Assembly: GCA_964604705.1 (NCBI GenBank)
Contig: CAZSAP010000001.1
Span: 62,001 to 126,000, forward strand
Reading direction: 5' to 3'
DNA: 64,000 bases
From: JAAXVQ01 sp964604705
GTDB lineage: Bacteria > Oederibacteriota > JAAXVQ01
In this document: positions 19,020-26,942 of the stretch, piece after piece
How positions within the stretch are numbered: position 1 is the stretch's first letter
How the letters are laid out: every line of letters starts with the position of its first letter
The notes under the pieces: model-generated
Told to the model about the DNA's origin: nothing
What the model saw: only the letters and a program-made list of their open reading frames with translations
Database searches by the model: none
Made by a program: the position numbers and the translations under genes

Positions 19020-20306
19020 TTAGGCTTCTTCTTGAACTTTAGCGTTTTCAATAATCCAATTTTGAGTTTTATCATCACGTAAACGATCGCGCAAGTCTTC
19101 CCAACGATCGGATTGTTTCAAGTAATCCTTCAAACCCTGGACCGGCTGACGTGACATGCGTGCTAGGCGTTCCACCTCTGCATTCAGTTCGTCAGAGGAA
19201 ATCTCGATTTTTTCCAGAAGCCCGATTTCGCGCAAAGCCAGGTTGGCGCGTAACTGCAATTCCACTTGTTGCCGGTGTTGTTTTTTGAGTTCTTCGGCTG
19301 TGGTTCCTGATTGTTCCCAGGTCTGACCTTGCTCTTTCATTTTGTTTTCATGATCTTTGACTAGTTTGTCCAAGGACCGATCAATAAGGATATCCGGAAT
19401 CTTGGTATGCACCATTTTTCCGAGTGTTTCCATGATCTGATCTTTCATACGGGAACGGTTTTGATGTTCTTGTTCGGTCCCTAGATCCTTACGAATACGT
19501 TCTTTCAATTCGTCCAAAGAAGCAAACGGTCCCATTTCCTTGGCAAAATCATCATCCAAAGCGGCCATCTTCTTCTCTTGGATAGCCTTGCAGGTTATGG
19601 TAAACATAACTGTTTTTCCTGCGATTTCCGCAGCATGATAATCTGCGGGAAATTGGGCTGGAAAGGTTTTGGTTTCGTTAAGTGAAACGCCTTGAAGGTT
19701 TTGATCGAATTCAGGAATGGTCTGACCGGATCCTATTTCAACCGAATAAGCTTCGGCTTTGGTATGCGGAACGGGTTTCCCATCCAGGGTTCCTTCGAAA
19801 TCAATGGTGATGACATCGGATTTCTGTGAGGGACGCCCTTCCACCGGCGACAAGACGGCGTTCTGAATACGCAGTTTCTCTAACACTTCAGTAACTTGTG
19901 CATCGGTCACATTAATCTTTTTCTTGGTCAATTTCATTCCGGAATAGTTCCCTAACTTAACTTTAGGCAATACTTCCAAAGTCAATTGATAGGTTAACGG
20001 TTTGCCGGGATCCAACATGATGTTTTCAAACCGCGGTTGTACAATCGGAACGCTATTGGTTTGATCCAAGGCTTGTCGATACGATTCGGAAATTAGGCGT
20101 TCCATGACTTCCTCTCGGATTTCATGGGTATACTTTTTCTTAATGACGTCCATGGGAACGCGTCCCTTCCGAAAACCTGGAAGTTGAGTGTTCTTTTGGA
20201 CACTTTCCGATACTTTCGAAAATTCTTTTTCTACAACCTCCAGGGGAATTTCCACCTGAAGAATACGCGTTGTCTCACTTTTTTCCTGCAGATCAATTTT
20301 CACCAT
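19020..20306 (-). CDS. tig: Trigger factor
   Basis: Ribosome-bound chaperone and prolyl isomerase. The 428 residues show the N-terminal ribosome-binding domain with the signature GFRKGRVP, a central FKBP-type PPIase domain (QKSDVITIDFEGTLDGK ... VEIGSGQTIPEFDQNL) and a helical C-terminal arm. The reading frame is open upstream but only because it runs through tRNA-Leu; the real start is the ATG at 20304-20306 (MVKIDLQEKSE). Only 9 nt separate this ATG from the encoded CCA of tRNA-Leu and no Shine-Dalgarno is visible there. Confidence 0.95.
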   Translation of the reverse strand: MVKIDLQEKSETTRILQVEIPLEVVEKEFSKVSESVQKNTQLPGFRKGRVPMDVIKKKYTHEIREEVMERLISESYRQALDQTNSVPIVQPRFENIMLDPGKPLTYQLTLEVLPKVKLGNYSGMKLTKKKINVTDAQVTEVLEKLRIQNAVLSPVEGRPSQKSDVITIDFEGTLDGKPVPHTKAEAYSVEIGSGQTIPEFDQNLQGVSLNETKTFPAQFPADYHAAEIAGKTVMFTITCKAIQEKKMAALDDDFAKEMGPFASLDELKERIRKDLGTEQEHQNRSRMKDQIMETLGKMVHTKIPDILIDRSLDKLVKDHENKMKEQGQTWEQSGTTAEELKKQHRQQVELQLRANLALREIGLLEKIEISSDELNAEVERLARMSRQPVQGLKDYLKQSDRWEDLRDRLRDDKTQNWIIENAKVQEEA

Positions 20307-20318
20307 ATTGCGAGCTGG

Positions 20319-20400
20319 TGCGAGGGGCGGGACTTGAACCCGCATGCGGTTAAGCACTAGATCCTAAGTCTAGCGTGTCTGCCAGTTCCACCACCCTCGC
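20319..20400 (-). tRNA. tRNA-Leu (anticodon TAG)
   Basis: An 82-nt class II tRNA: acceptor GCGAGGG/CCCTCGC, D arm, anticodon stem CTAGA/TCTAG with loop CTTAGGA, a long variable arm, and T arm with GTTCAAG. Discriminator A, CCA encoded at 20316-20318. It is transcribed immediately upstream of tig. Confidence 0.97.
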
Positions 20401-20449
20401 GTGCAGCATAACCTCCCTTTGAAAGTATATGATAAAATGGAATGGCCCA

Positions 20450-20477
20450 ATTATACTAAACCCCCGGCCAAGTTCAA
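20450..20477 (-). promoter_or_regulatory. Promoter for tRNA-Leu and tig
   Basis: Minus strand: -10 is a perfect TATAAT (450-455), the spacer is 16 bp and -35 is TTGAAC (472-477, four of six). The predicted start lies about 43 nt upstream of the tRNA 5' end, the same distance as for the tRNA-His promoter. The -35 falls inside the arm of the upstream hairpin. Confidence 0.6.
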
Positions 20478-20504
20478 ACCTGAAGTTTGCGCTTTCACCG
20501 GGGG
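20461..20504 (-). terminator. Hairpin after tRNA-Lys(CTT), possible terminator
   Basis: Outer stem CCCCCGG/CCGGGGG (461-467 with 498-504) encloses an inner stem CAAAC/GTTTG. On the minus strand the stem is followed only by TTTAG, a short U tract, so termination may be partial. It sits just downstream of tRNA-Lys. Confidence 0.45.
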
Positions 20505-20516
20505 AATTATTGGTGG

Positions 20517-20589
20517 TGGGTGATACAGGGATCGAACCTGTGACAAGCTGATTAAGAGTCAGCTGCTCTACCAACTGAGCTAATCACCC
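20517..20589 (-). tRNA. tRNA-Lys (anticodon CTT)
   Basis: Seventy-three nt: acceptor GGGTGAT/ATCACCC, anticodon stem GCTGA/TCAGC around loop CTCTTAA, T arm with GTTCGAT, discriminator A, CCA encoded at 20514-20516. This is the second lysine isoacceptor in the window, besides TTT at 9891. Confidence 0.97.
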
Positions 20590-20658
20590 GAAAAACAAAC
20601 TGATTCTTGATGGTTGCTCTAATGTTCCCCAAGTTTTCCTAATCGCTAGGAAAGTTGG

Positions 20659-20731
20659 TGCGCCTGAGACGAATTGAACGTCCGACACACGGCTTCGGAG
20701 GCCGTTGCTCTATCCGCTGAGCTACAGGCGC
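20659..20731 (-). tRNA. tRNA-Arg (anticodon CCG)
   Basis: Seventy-three nt: acceptor GCGCCTG paired with the 3' strand CAGGCGC, D arm TAGCTCAGCGGATAGAGC, anticodon stem ACGGC/GCCGT around loop CTCCGAA, T arm with GTTCAAT, discriminator A, CCA encoded at 20656-20658. Confidence 0.96.
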
Positions 20732-20816
20732 ATTACCAAACTTACAATGGACAGCAGGTGTATCTTTTATAGGTTTCGACAGTCACCTATTTGCGTCACA
20801 CTGTGCGGAAAGTTGG

Positions 20817-20891
20817 GGTGGGCGACGGGACTCGAACCCGCAACATCCAGGACCACAACCTGGCGCTCTAACCAATTGAACTACGTCCACC
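20817..20891 (-). tRNA. tRNA-His (anticodon GTG)
   Basis: Anticodon stem CCAGG/CCTGG around loop TTGTGGT. The extra G at -1 (base 20891) pairs with C73, the hallmark of tRNA-His, and CCA is encoded at 20814-20816. The acceptor stem GTGGACG/CGCCCAC has an A5-C68 mismatch (bases 20886 and 20822); the other six pairs are canonical. D and T arms are normal. Confidence 0.95.
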
Positions 20892-20940
20892 ATGAAGCAA
20901 CCTACATAAAATATACAAACATTCCTTATGCAGTCGGATC

Positions 20941-20968
20941 ATTTTACGCATTCTTTTATATTTGTCAA
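20941..20968 (-). promoter_or_regulatory. Promoter for the tRNA-His/Arg/Lys cluster
   Basis: Minus strand: -35 is a perfect TTGACA (963-968), the spacer is 16 bp and -10 is TAAAAT (941-946, five of six). The predicted start is about 43 nt before tRNA-His. The rest of 20892-21130 is AT-rich; a 9-bp inverted repeat (21008-21016 with 21037-21045) is the only other structure seen. Confidence 0.7.
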
Positions 20969-21130
20969 GGTTTTTCAAAAAACATTTTGAAAATTGAACT
21001 ATTCCCATTAAAACCAATAAAATCATTATAAAATGCTGGTTTTAAAAATTATAGATAACCGTTAAAAGTGACCGAAGAAAGGCATTAGTAAAAGTGGAAA
21101 AGCACTCGCCTCTTCCCTTTAAGGTCCCCG

Positions 21131-22444
21131 TCAAACGGATTTCAAAGGTTGATTGGGGAAAAAGAGGTCAACCGTCGTTCCTTCCTTAAGGTTGCTTTGA
21201 ATTTGAATTTTCCCTCCATGAGCTTCTAAAATTCGCTTACAAAGACTAAGGCCCAAACCAAATCCGCCCGTATCTTTGGAACGTGAACGATCTACTCGAT
21301 AAAAAGGTTCGAAAATCTTTGATAATTCTTGAGTGGGAATTCCGCATCCGTGATCACGTATGGTGATAATGACCCATTCGTTTTCTAAACGTGCCATTAT
21401 GTTTATTGGTTTACGATGATCGGAGGAATATTTATAAGCGTTTTCGAGAATGTTGGAGACGACTTTCTTAATGCGTTCTCGGTCAAGCGACAATTCCAGA
21501 TCTTTAATTTTAACCAAATCCAGAATGAGCTTAGGTTTTCGCAATTTATACGTCGAGACGATATCCGTGATGAACTGGGCAATTTTGAGCGTTTGACGAT
21601 TAAGCCCTCCATGGGCACTGTTAAGGCGACCACTTTCGAGAATTTCATCCAACATTTGATTAAGCTCCACTATATCCGCTTGGATGCTATCACGTTGCTT
21701 GCTTTTGGACATTAAGGCGAGTGAGAGTTGGATGCGCGTTAAGGGGGTACGGAATTCATGACTGACATCTAGAAGGAGTTGCTCTTTGGCGGATATCATT
21801 TCCCGAATGCGTTGCGTCATTTGATTAAATGAAACCGCCAATTGTCCCAATTCATCACGTTTGCAGACGGAAATGGTGTAGTTTAGATTTCCTTGTTGTA
21901 TTTGTTTAACGCCCTCTTCTAAGTATCGAATCGGTTTCAAAATGTGTGCAATGGCGTAAAGTGCTCCTAAGAAAACCAAAATAATGGCCAAAAGTAAAAA
22001 GATGATATGCAATTCATCCTTGAACGTAAATATAGGTTTGAAAGTGGGTATAAATAAAAATTTGCCTTTGGCTCCGGGGCGAATGAAAAAATGATATTTT
22101 TTAGGCGATTTGGAATCATGTAGAATTTGTTCGACTTTTTGAAAGGTGGGCATGGAAGGTGTCGTCGCCCATTGTTGATCCGAACCTTCATAACGAATAG
22201 CCCAAAAATATTTTGAAGCAAATGCTTGGGCACGGTCTAAAGATGGCGTCGGTCCTAATTCAGCAATGAAATAATCAATATAATGAGAAGCATTTTTAAA
22301 AAAAGGATTTTCGGGTTGATTGTGAAACCAGAAATGAAAAAAAATAAGAATGGGTAAAATTACAAGTAATCCGGTTATTTTAATAACCAATAAAAATTTC
22401 AAAAAAATGGAGCGGCGGAAATGTTCAATTATCGAGGGTTTCAT
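21131..22444 (-). CDS. Two-component sensor histidine kinase (CpxA/BaeS-like)
   Basis: A 437-residue membrane kinase: first helix about 15-38, a periplasmic domain of about 120 residues, a second helix (IIFLLLAIILVFLGALYAI), HAMP ending in KRDELGQLAVSFNQM, an H-box LLDVSHEFRTPLTR, and HATPase motifs NILENAYKYS, DHGCGIP and GGFGLGLSL. Its start overlaps the stop of the regulator gene by 4 bp (ATGA), so the pair is coupled. Neighbouring Spy-like lipoprotein and RND/TolC genes point to an envelope-stress or drug/metal signal, by analogy with Cpx and Bae systems. The ligand is not identifiable. Confidence 0.92.
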   Translation of the reverse strand: MKPSIIEHFRRSIFLKFLLVIKITGLLVILPILIFFHFWFHNQPENPFFKNASHYIDYFIAELGPTPSLDRAQAFASKYFWAIRYEGSDQQWATTPSMPTFQKVEQILHDSKSPKKYHFFIRPGAKGKFLFIPTFKPIFTFKDELHIIFLLLAIILVFLGALYAIAHILKPIRYLEEGVKQIQQGNLNYTISVCKRDELGQLAVSFNQMTQRIREMISAKEQLLLDVSHEFRTPLTRIQLSLALMSKSKQRDSIQADIVELNQMLDEILESGRLNSAHGGLNRQTLKIAQFITDIVSTYKLRKPKLILDLVKIKDLELSLDRERIKKVVSNILENAYKYSSDHRKPINIMARLENEWVIITIRDHGCGIPTQELSKIFEPFYRVDRSRSKDTGGFGLGLSLCKRILEAHGGKIQIQSNLKEGTTVDLFFPNQPLKSV

Positions 22445-23130
22445 TTCGCGTCTCCGCCGATAAACATATAACCTGTTCCCCAGACCGTTTTAATATAAAG
22501 CGGACGTTTGGGATGATCACCTAATTTGTCGCGCAACCGACTGATTAGAACATCAATGGAGCGGTTAAATGCCTCCCACTCCAATCCACGTATTTTTTCT
22601 AAAAGTTGATCGCGATTAAGGACTCGACTCGGATTCTGTAAAAAAAACGCCAAGATTTCAAATTCGGAAGAAGTGAGTTCGAGATCTTTTTTTCCCAATC
22701 GTCCTGAACGGCGAGATAAATTTAAAATCAAATTACCGGACCGAAGGATTTCACTGTTTAATTCAGGTGTGCCTCGGCGTAGTACACTCTGGATGCGGGC
22801 AACCAACTCACGCGGTTCAAATGGTTTGCCGAGATAATCATCGGCGCCTAACTCCAAACCTACGACACGATCGGTGACATCCCCGCGAGCGGTCAGCATA
22901 ATGATGGGAATGCGCGAGTGTGTGCGGATTTCTTTACACACTTCAAAGCCGTCTTTGTCGGGCAGCATCACATCGAGAATGACGATATCCGGTTGGTTGC
23001 GTCGCAATTCAGCCAATCCTTGATCCGGATGTGTTGCGGTAAGCACTTTGAACTTAAACTTCTCTAAATATTCTTTCAGTAAATGGTTGAGCTTAAGGTC
23101 GTCATCGATTACGAGAACTGTTTTTGACAT
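22441..23130 (-). CDS. OmpR-family response regulator
   Basis: A 229-residue regulator: receiver domain with acidic pocket VIDDD, phospho-acceptor Asp in VILDVMLPD, conserved Thr in IIMLTARG and Lys in YLGKPFEP, then a winged-helix DNA-binding domain (ELTSSEFEILAFFLQNP ... RSIDVLISRLRDKLG). The ATG at 23128-23130 is preceded by AAGGAGTCCGA; upstream in-frame codons lack such a site. It lies between the Spy-like gene (46 bp) and its overlapping kinase. GTAAC direct repeats at 23712-23732 have the spacing expected for binding of an OmpR/CpxR-type dimer. Confidence 0.95.
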   Translation of the reverse strand: MSKTVLVIDDDLKLNHLLKEYLEKFKFKVLTATHPDQGLAELRRNQPDIVILDVMLPDKDGFEVCKEIRTHSRIPIIMLTARGDVTDRVVGLELGADDYLGKPFEPRELVARIQSVLRRGTPELNSEILRSGNLILNLSRRSGRLGKKDLELTSSEFEILAFFLQNPSRVLNRDQLLEKIRGLEWEAFNRSIDVLISRLRDKLGDHPKRPLYIKTVWGTGYMFIGGDAK

Positions 23131-23176
23131 TCGGACTCCTTGTGCAAGTAACACTGCAGGCAGCTTTATTTCAGTT

Positions 23177-23641
23177 TCACTTGCAATTATCGGTCAATCG
23201 CTCGTGGAGTTCATCCAATTTTTTAACAAAACGTTCGCGCTGTTCTTGTGTCAGTGTGGCGTGAAAATCAGCATATTGAGCAATACAGAACTTTAAAAAA
23301 GCTTCGTGCTGTGTTTGGCGGGATAAGATTGCGGTTTGAAGTTTTTCCTGATCTATCGTAGGCAACAATAGTTGGGTGCGTATCTCGGTTCGCATGGATT
23401 CGTGTATGTCTTTTAATTCAGACTTTTTAGCAAGGATTGCATTTTTCAGGGCGATTAGCTTTTCTTTTTGTGCCTCAGTTAGTGTAAGTTCTTGGCTAAC
23501 ATGATTTACAAACCAATCAGCTTTATGATGTCCGCCACCATGACAGCCCCAAGGTCCTTGAGTATGTCCGCATCCAACCAGCATTACCACACCTGCCAAC
23601 GCTGCACCAACCAAAATTCCTCCTACCCATGTTCCGTTCAT
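23177..23641 (-). CDS. Spy/CpxP-like periplasmic lipoprotein
   Basis: A 154-residue protein starting MNGTWVGGILV, with a hydrophobic signal ending in the lipobox LVGC, so it should be lipidated. A short His/Gly-rich segment (GCHGGGHHKAD) could bind metal. The rest is helical and charged, with two LTxxQ-type motifs (LTLTEAQKEKL and ATLTQEQRERF) as in Spy, CpxP and ZraP. Such proteins are chaperones or inhibitory sensors for envelope-stress kinases. The ATG follows GGGAGG at 8 nt. Its place between the pump and the two-component genes supports a stress-feedback role. Confidence 0.8.
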   Translation of the reverse strand: MNGTWVGGILVGAALAGVVMLVGCGHTQGPWGCHGGGHHKADWFVNHVSQELTLTEAQKEKLIALKNAILAKKSELKDIHESMRTEIRTQLLLPTIDQEKLQTAILSRQTQHEAFLKFCIAQYADFHATLTQEQRERFVKKLDELHERLTDNCK

Positions 23642-23711
23642 GCTTGTTACCTCCCAAAGGAATGACGATCTATGCATGAAGGATCGCTTAGGCTCGTTGC
23701 TCAGCTATGTC

Positions 23712-23732
23712 GTAACTGTAACAATATGTAAC
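23712..23732. promoter_or_regulatory. Triple GTAAC direct repeat, candidate response-regulator box
   Basis: GTAAC occurs at 23712-23716, 23718-23722 and 23728-23732. The last two are separated by exactly 5 bp, a 10-bp period like the GTAAA-N5-GTAAA box of CpxR. It lies in the 91-bp gap upstream of the Spy-like lipoprotein gene and the two-component pair, ending at the RND stop codon. Single GTAAC/GTTAC pentamers also occur at 23148-23152 and just ahead of the lipoprotein start. Confidence 0.4.
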
Positions 23733-26700
23733 CTATTTAACTGATTTTTTAGTGGGCGGTTTTATAGATGTAGGAAGAGTATGCGCTCTCTTGTTTGGGT
23801 TTAGCTTACTTTTTTGTACCTTCGCAATGGCTTGGTCGGCCTCGTCAAGTATCGCTTGATGCGCATGACGCCCTTCCAAATTCGAAAGCAGACTGTAAAC
23901 ACAAGGAACCACTAAAAGCGTTAGGATGGTTGAAACCAATACCCCTCCTATAATGGTCACAGCCATCGGAACGCGGCTCTCGGCACCAGGCCCAATGGCC
24001 AAGGCTACCGGCAAAGCACCGGCAATAATCGCTACCGAAGTCATGAGGATGGGGCGAAGACGAATGGGACAGGCTTCTAAAAGAGCTTCGTTAACGTGAA
24101 CCCCACCACGTTCACGAACCTTGTTGGTGAAATCAACCAAAAGAATTGAGTTCTTTTTAACAATGCCCATCAACAGTATCATGCCAATCATACTGTAAAT
24201 GTTCAATGTTTGGTGGGTTAGTAGTAAAGCTAAAAAGGCTCCTGATACAGAAAAAGGAAGCGCCATTAAAATGGTGATGGGATCAATGTAGCTGTTGTAT
24301 TGTGAAGCCAATATCATATAGGCTACAAGGATACCTAGAATCATAGCCATGAATAAATCACCAAAAGAGTCCTGGAATGTTTGGGATGTTCCTCCGATGA
24401 CCACATGGTAATCCGCGGGTAAAAGTTTTTTTGCCAGTGTTTGTATCGTTTCCAACGCTTTTTGTTGGGATTGACCAGGAGCTACATTTGCAAAAACCGA
24501 GATCGCCCGTTCACGATTTTTGCGGGTGATGGATTGCATGGTTTTGCGTTCTTCAATTCGCACAACTTCAGATAAGGGAATCAGTTCACCTCGATTGTTT
24601 CGCACAAACAAATCCTTGATACGATCAAGACGATCGCGTGCGTCGTCTTGTAATTTAATGCGGATATCGTAACGATGCCCGCCTTTTGGATACGTCCCGA
24701 CCACAACACCGCCAATCATGGAGTTGATTACATTACCGATGGAAACGACGCTTACACCGTACTGGGTGGCTTTATTGCGGTCGGGAATGACATGCATTTC
24801 CGGCATGCCAACCTTATAATCGGAGTCAAGGTCCGTAACTAAATTGGTTTGTTCCAGCGCTTTAATAAATTGGTTTTTATAGTCTGCCAATTTGTTCCAT
24901 TCAGGTCCCTGGATGGTAAATTCAACTGGGAATCCGCGGGATGCGGAAAAGGCTCGCATGGATAAATCTTGTGGTGAGGCTTTTACATCGGGGATTTTAT
25001 TCATGAACTTTCTGCACAAGCCCATTATTTCCATTTGGGATAGTTCGCGTCCGACCTTTGGATCGATGCCCCGTTTCCCTTTGGGCTTTAAGGTGATGTA
25101 CATAAATCCCATATTGACACCACCACCGCCGCCGACGTTTAAATATACTCGTTCGACTTCGGGACGGTTCAAAACGAATTGTTCGGCTTTGGAAAATTGT
25201 GCATCTGCATATTGCAAGGATGAACCGACAGGCGTTTGCAAACGGATAATGAACCGACTTTGATCTTCTGTAGGTAAAAATTCTTTATTTAATTTGCCTA
25301 AAGTCAAAAAACTGGTGGCGAAAAAAATGAGCGAAAGAAGAATGACTTTCCAACGATGGTTTAAAAGGATGGTGAGTATTTTGCTATAAATAGACTTCAA
25401 ACTGTGCATTCCGGCTTCTATGGCTTTCCCAAATCGTGTTCGGCGTTCACCGACTTCGAGAAACTGCGAGCATCGCATGGGGGTTAAAGTTACAGCTTCC
25501 AAAAGTGAAAGCATGACCGCCACGGTAATCGTGACACCGAATTGGAAAAAGAATTTACCCATAACTCCGCGCATAAAAGCGACGGGTAGAAAGATGGCGA
25601 CAATGGCCAAGCTTGTGGCAATAGCCGCAAAGGTTATTTCACGTGCCCCGACCAAAGCGGCATGAACTTTCCCTTCCTTGTTTTCGCGATGTCGAATTAT
25701 GTTTTCCAACATCATGATCGCATCATCGACGACAATACCAATGACCAATGACAGTGCCATCAGTGTAAAGGTATTTAAAGTAAAACCGCAAAAATAAAGG
25801 ACTAAAAATGCACCCACCACCGATGTTGGGATTGCCAGCAGGACATTTAGCGTCGAAGACCAAGAACCTAAGAAAACCCAACATACCAAGGCGGTGAGAA
25901 TCGCCGAAAGAATCAAAGTGAAATTCATATCCTCAACCGCGCGCTCAGTGAACACGGTATTGTCGACATTAACTGCCAAATGCATGCCTTCGGGCAGGAC
26001 TTTATTGAGTTCTTTAACCCGCCTTTTTACGGCCCTGGCAACCTGGACTTCATTGGAACCCCGTTGTTTAATGATGCCGATCCCGACAGCGGCTCGTCCC
26101 ATGCCGCGCCCAATACGTCGTATGTCTGCGAGCCCTTCTTCAATTTTCGCCACTTGTCCCAATCGGATGGGAGCATAATTAGGTTGTCCGCCGCGAGAAT
26201 TAATAATTAGATTTTCAAACTCAAGAACACTGCTGGCCTCTCCCATCATTCGGACATTAAATTCTTTTTTGGCACTTTGCAAAAATCCGGCCGGAAGTTC
26301 TGAGTGTTCTCGACTGACGGTATTCATGACATCATCGACGGTTAACGCGTACTTGCGCAGGTGTTTATCCGAGACCCAAATTCGTAAATTTGGGTCCACG
26401 AATCCCATAAGATCAATATCCCCCACGCCTTCAACAGTGGCAAACTTTCCTTTTAGTATATCGCGAACATAAGCCATGAGTTTGGCGCGAGGGATCGTCT
26501 CGCTTTCTAAGGCCAACATGATGATGGGACTGTCTTCGGGGTTGGTTTTGGAAATTTCTGTGGCTTCCATTTCTTTGGGGAGATCCCGAGAAATACTTTG
26601 TAATTTGGATTGTACATCTTGAGCAGCCAAATCAATATTGCGGCTGAGTTCAAACTCGACCGTTATATTCGCAGAGCTATTGCGTGAAGAAGATGTGATG

Positions 26701-26936
26701 GATTTTACCCCTTGGACGCTCATCAACGCACTTTCCACGACATCCACAACATCGGTTTCCATAACTTCAGGTGCGGCACCAGGTAAACGCATGGAAACAG
26801 ATATAATGGGTGAGTCTACGTCAGGTAACTGACTAACACCCATTCGCGAGAAAGCGATACCGCCGAATATAATCAAAGCGGCCATGAGCATCCATGCCAT
26901 TACAGGTTTGCGAATTGAGAGATCGGACAAGAGCAT
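23733..26936 (-). CDS. RND-family efflux transporter (AcrB/MexF-like, HAE-1 type)
   Basis: Inner-membrane, proton-driven exporter of 1067 residues, typical of the HAE-1 group. It starts MLLSDLSIRKPVMAWML and contains the porter signature GVSQLPDVDSP, twelve expected membrane helices in two halves, and the paired Asp of the proton relay at 404-405 (GIVVDDAIMM). The second half repeats the fold (DPITILMALPFSVSGAFLALLL). The basic C-terminal tail is rich in Lys and Pro. Only 6 bp separate it from the TolC-like gene upstream. No membrane-fusion (adaptor) protein gene lies in the cluster. Confidence 0.95.
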   Translation of the reverse strand: MLLSDLSIRKPVMAWMLMAALIIFGGIAFSRMGVSQLPDVDSPIISVSMRLPGAAPEVMETDVVDVVESALMSVQGVKSITSSSRNSSANITVEFELSRNIDLAAQDVQSKLQSISRDLPKEMEATEISKTNPEDSPIIMLALESETIPRAKLMAYVRDILKGKFATVEGVGDIDLMGFVDPNLRIWVSDKHLRKYALTVDDVMNTVSREHSELPAGFLQSAKKEFNVRMMGEASSVLEFENLIINSRGGQPNYAPIRLGQVAKIEEGLADIRRIGRGMGRAAVGIGIIKQRGSNEVQVARAVKRRVKELNKVLPEGMHLAVNVDNTVFTERAVEDMNFTLILSAILTALVCWVFLGSWSSTLNVLLAIPTSVVGAFLVLYFCGFTLNTFTLMALSLVIGIVVDDAIMMLENIIRHRENKEGKVHAALVGAREITFAAIATSLAIVAIFLPVAFMRGVMGKFFFQFGVTITVAVMLSLLEAVTLTPMRCSQFLEVGERRTRFGKAIEAGMHSLKSIYSKILTILLNHRWKVILLSLIFFATSFLTLGKLNKEFLPTEDQSRFIIRLQTPVGSSLQYADAQFSKAEQFVLNRPEVERVYLNVGGGGGVNMGFMYITLKPKGKRGIDPKVGRELSQMEIMGLCRKFMNKIPDVKASPQDLSMRAFSASRGFPVEFTIQGPEWNKLADYKNQFIKALEQTNLVTDLDSDYKVGMPEMHVIPDRNKATQYGVSVVSIGNVINSMIGGVVVGTYPKGGHRYDIRIKLQDDARDRLDRIKDLFVRNNRGELIPLSEVVRIEERKTMQSITRKNRERAISVFANVAPGQSQQKALETIQTLAKKLLPADYHVVIGGTSQTFQDSFGDLFMAMILGILVAYMILASQYNSYIDPITILMALPFSVSGAFLALLLTHQTLNIYSMIGMILLMGIVKKNSILLVDFTNKVRERGGVHVNEALLEACPIRLRPILMTSVAIIAGALPVALAIGPGAESRVPMAVTIIGGVLVSTILTLLVVPCVYSLLSNLEGRHAHQAILDEADQAIAKVQKSKLNPNKRAHTLPTSIKPPTKKSVK

Positions 26937-26942
26937 AGAGGG

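Noticed and set aside
20307..20357. Extended N-terminus of trigger factor
   Set aside because: The extra 17 residues are encoded by the 3' part of tRNA-Leu; trigger factor homology begins at MVKIDLQ.
20705..21031. Plus-strand frame giving GWATGLEPATSRTTTW
   Set aside because: This is the well-known artefact of translating a tRNA gene in reverse; it runs through tRNA-Arg and tRNA-His.
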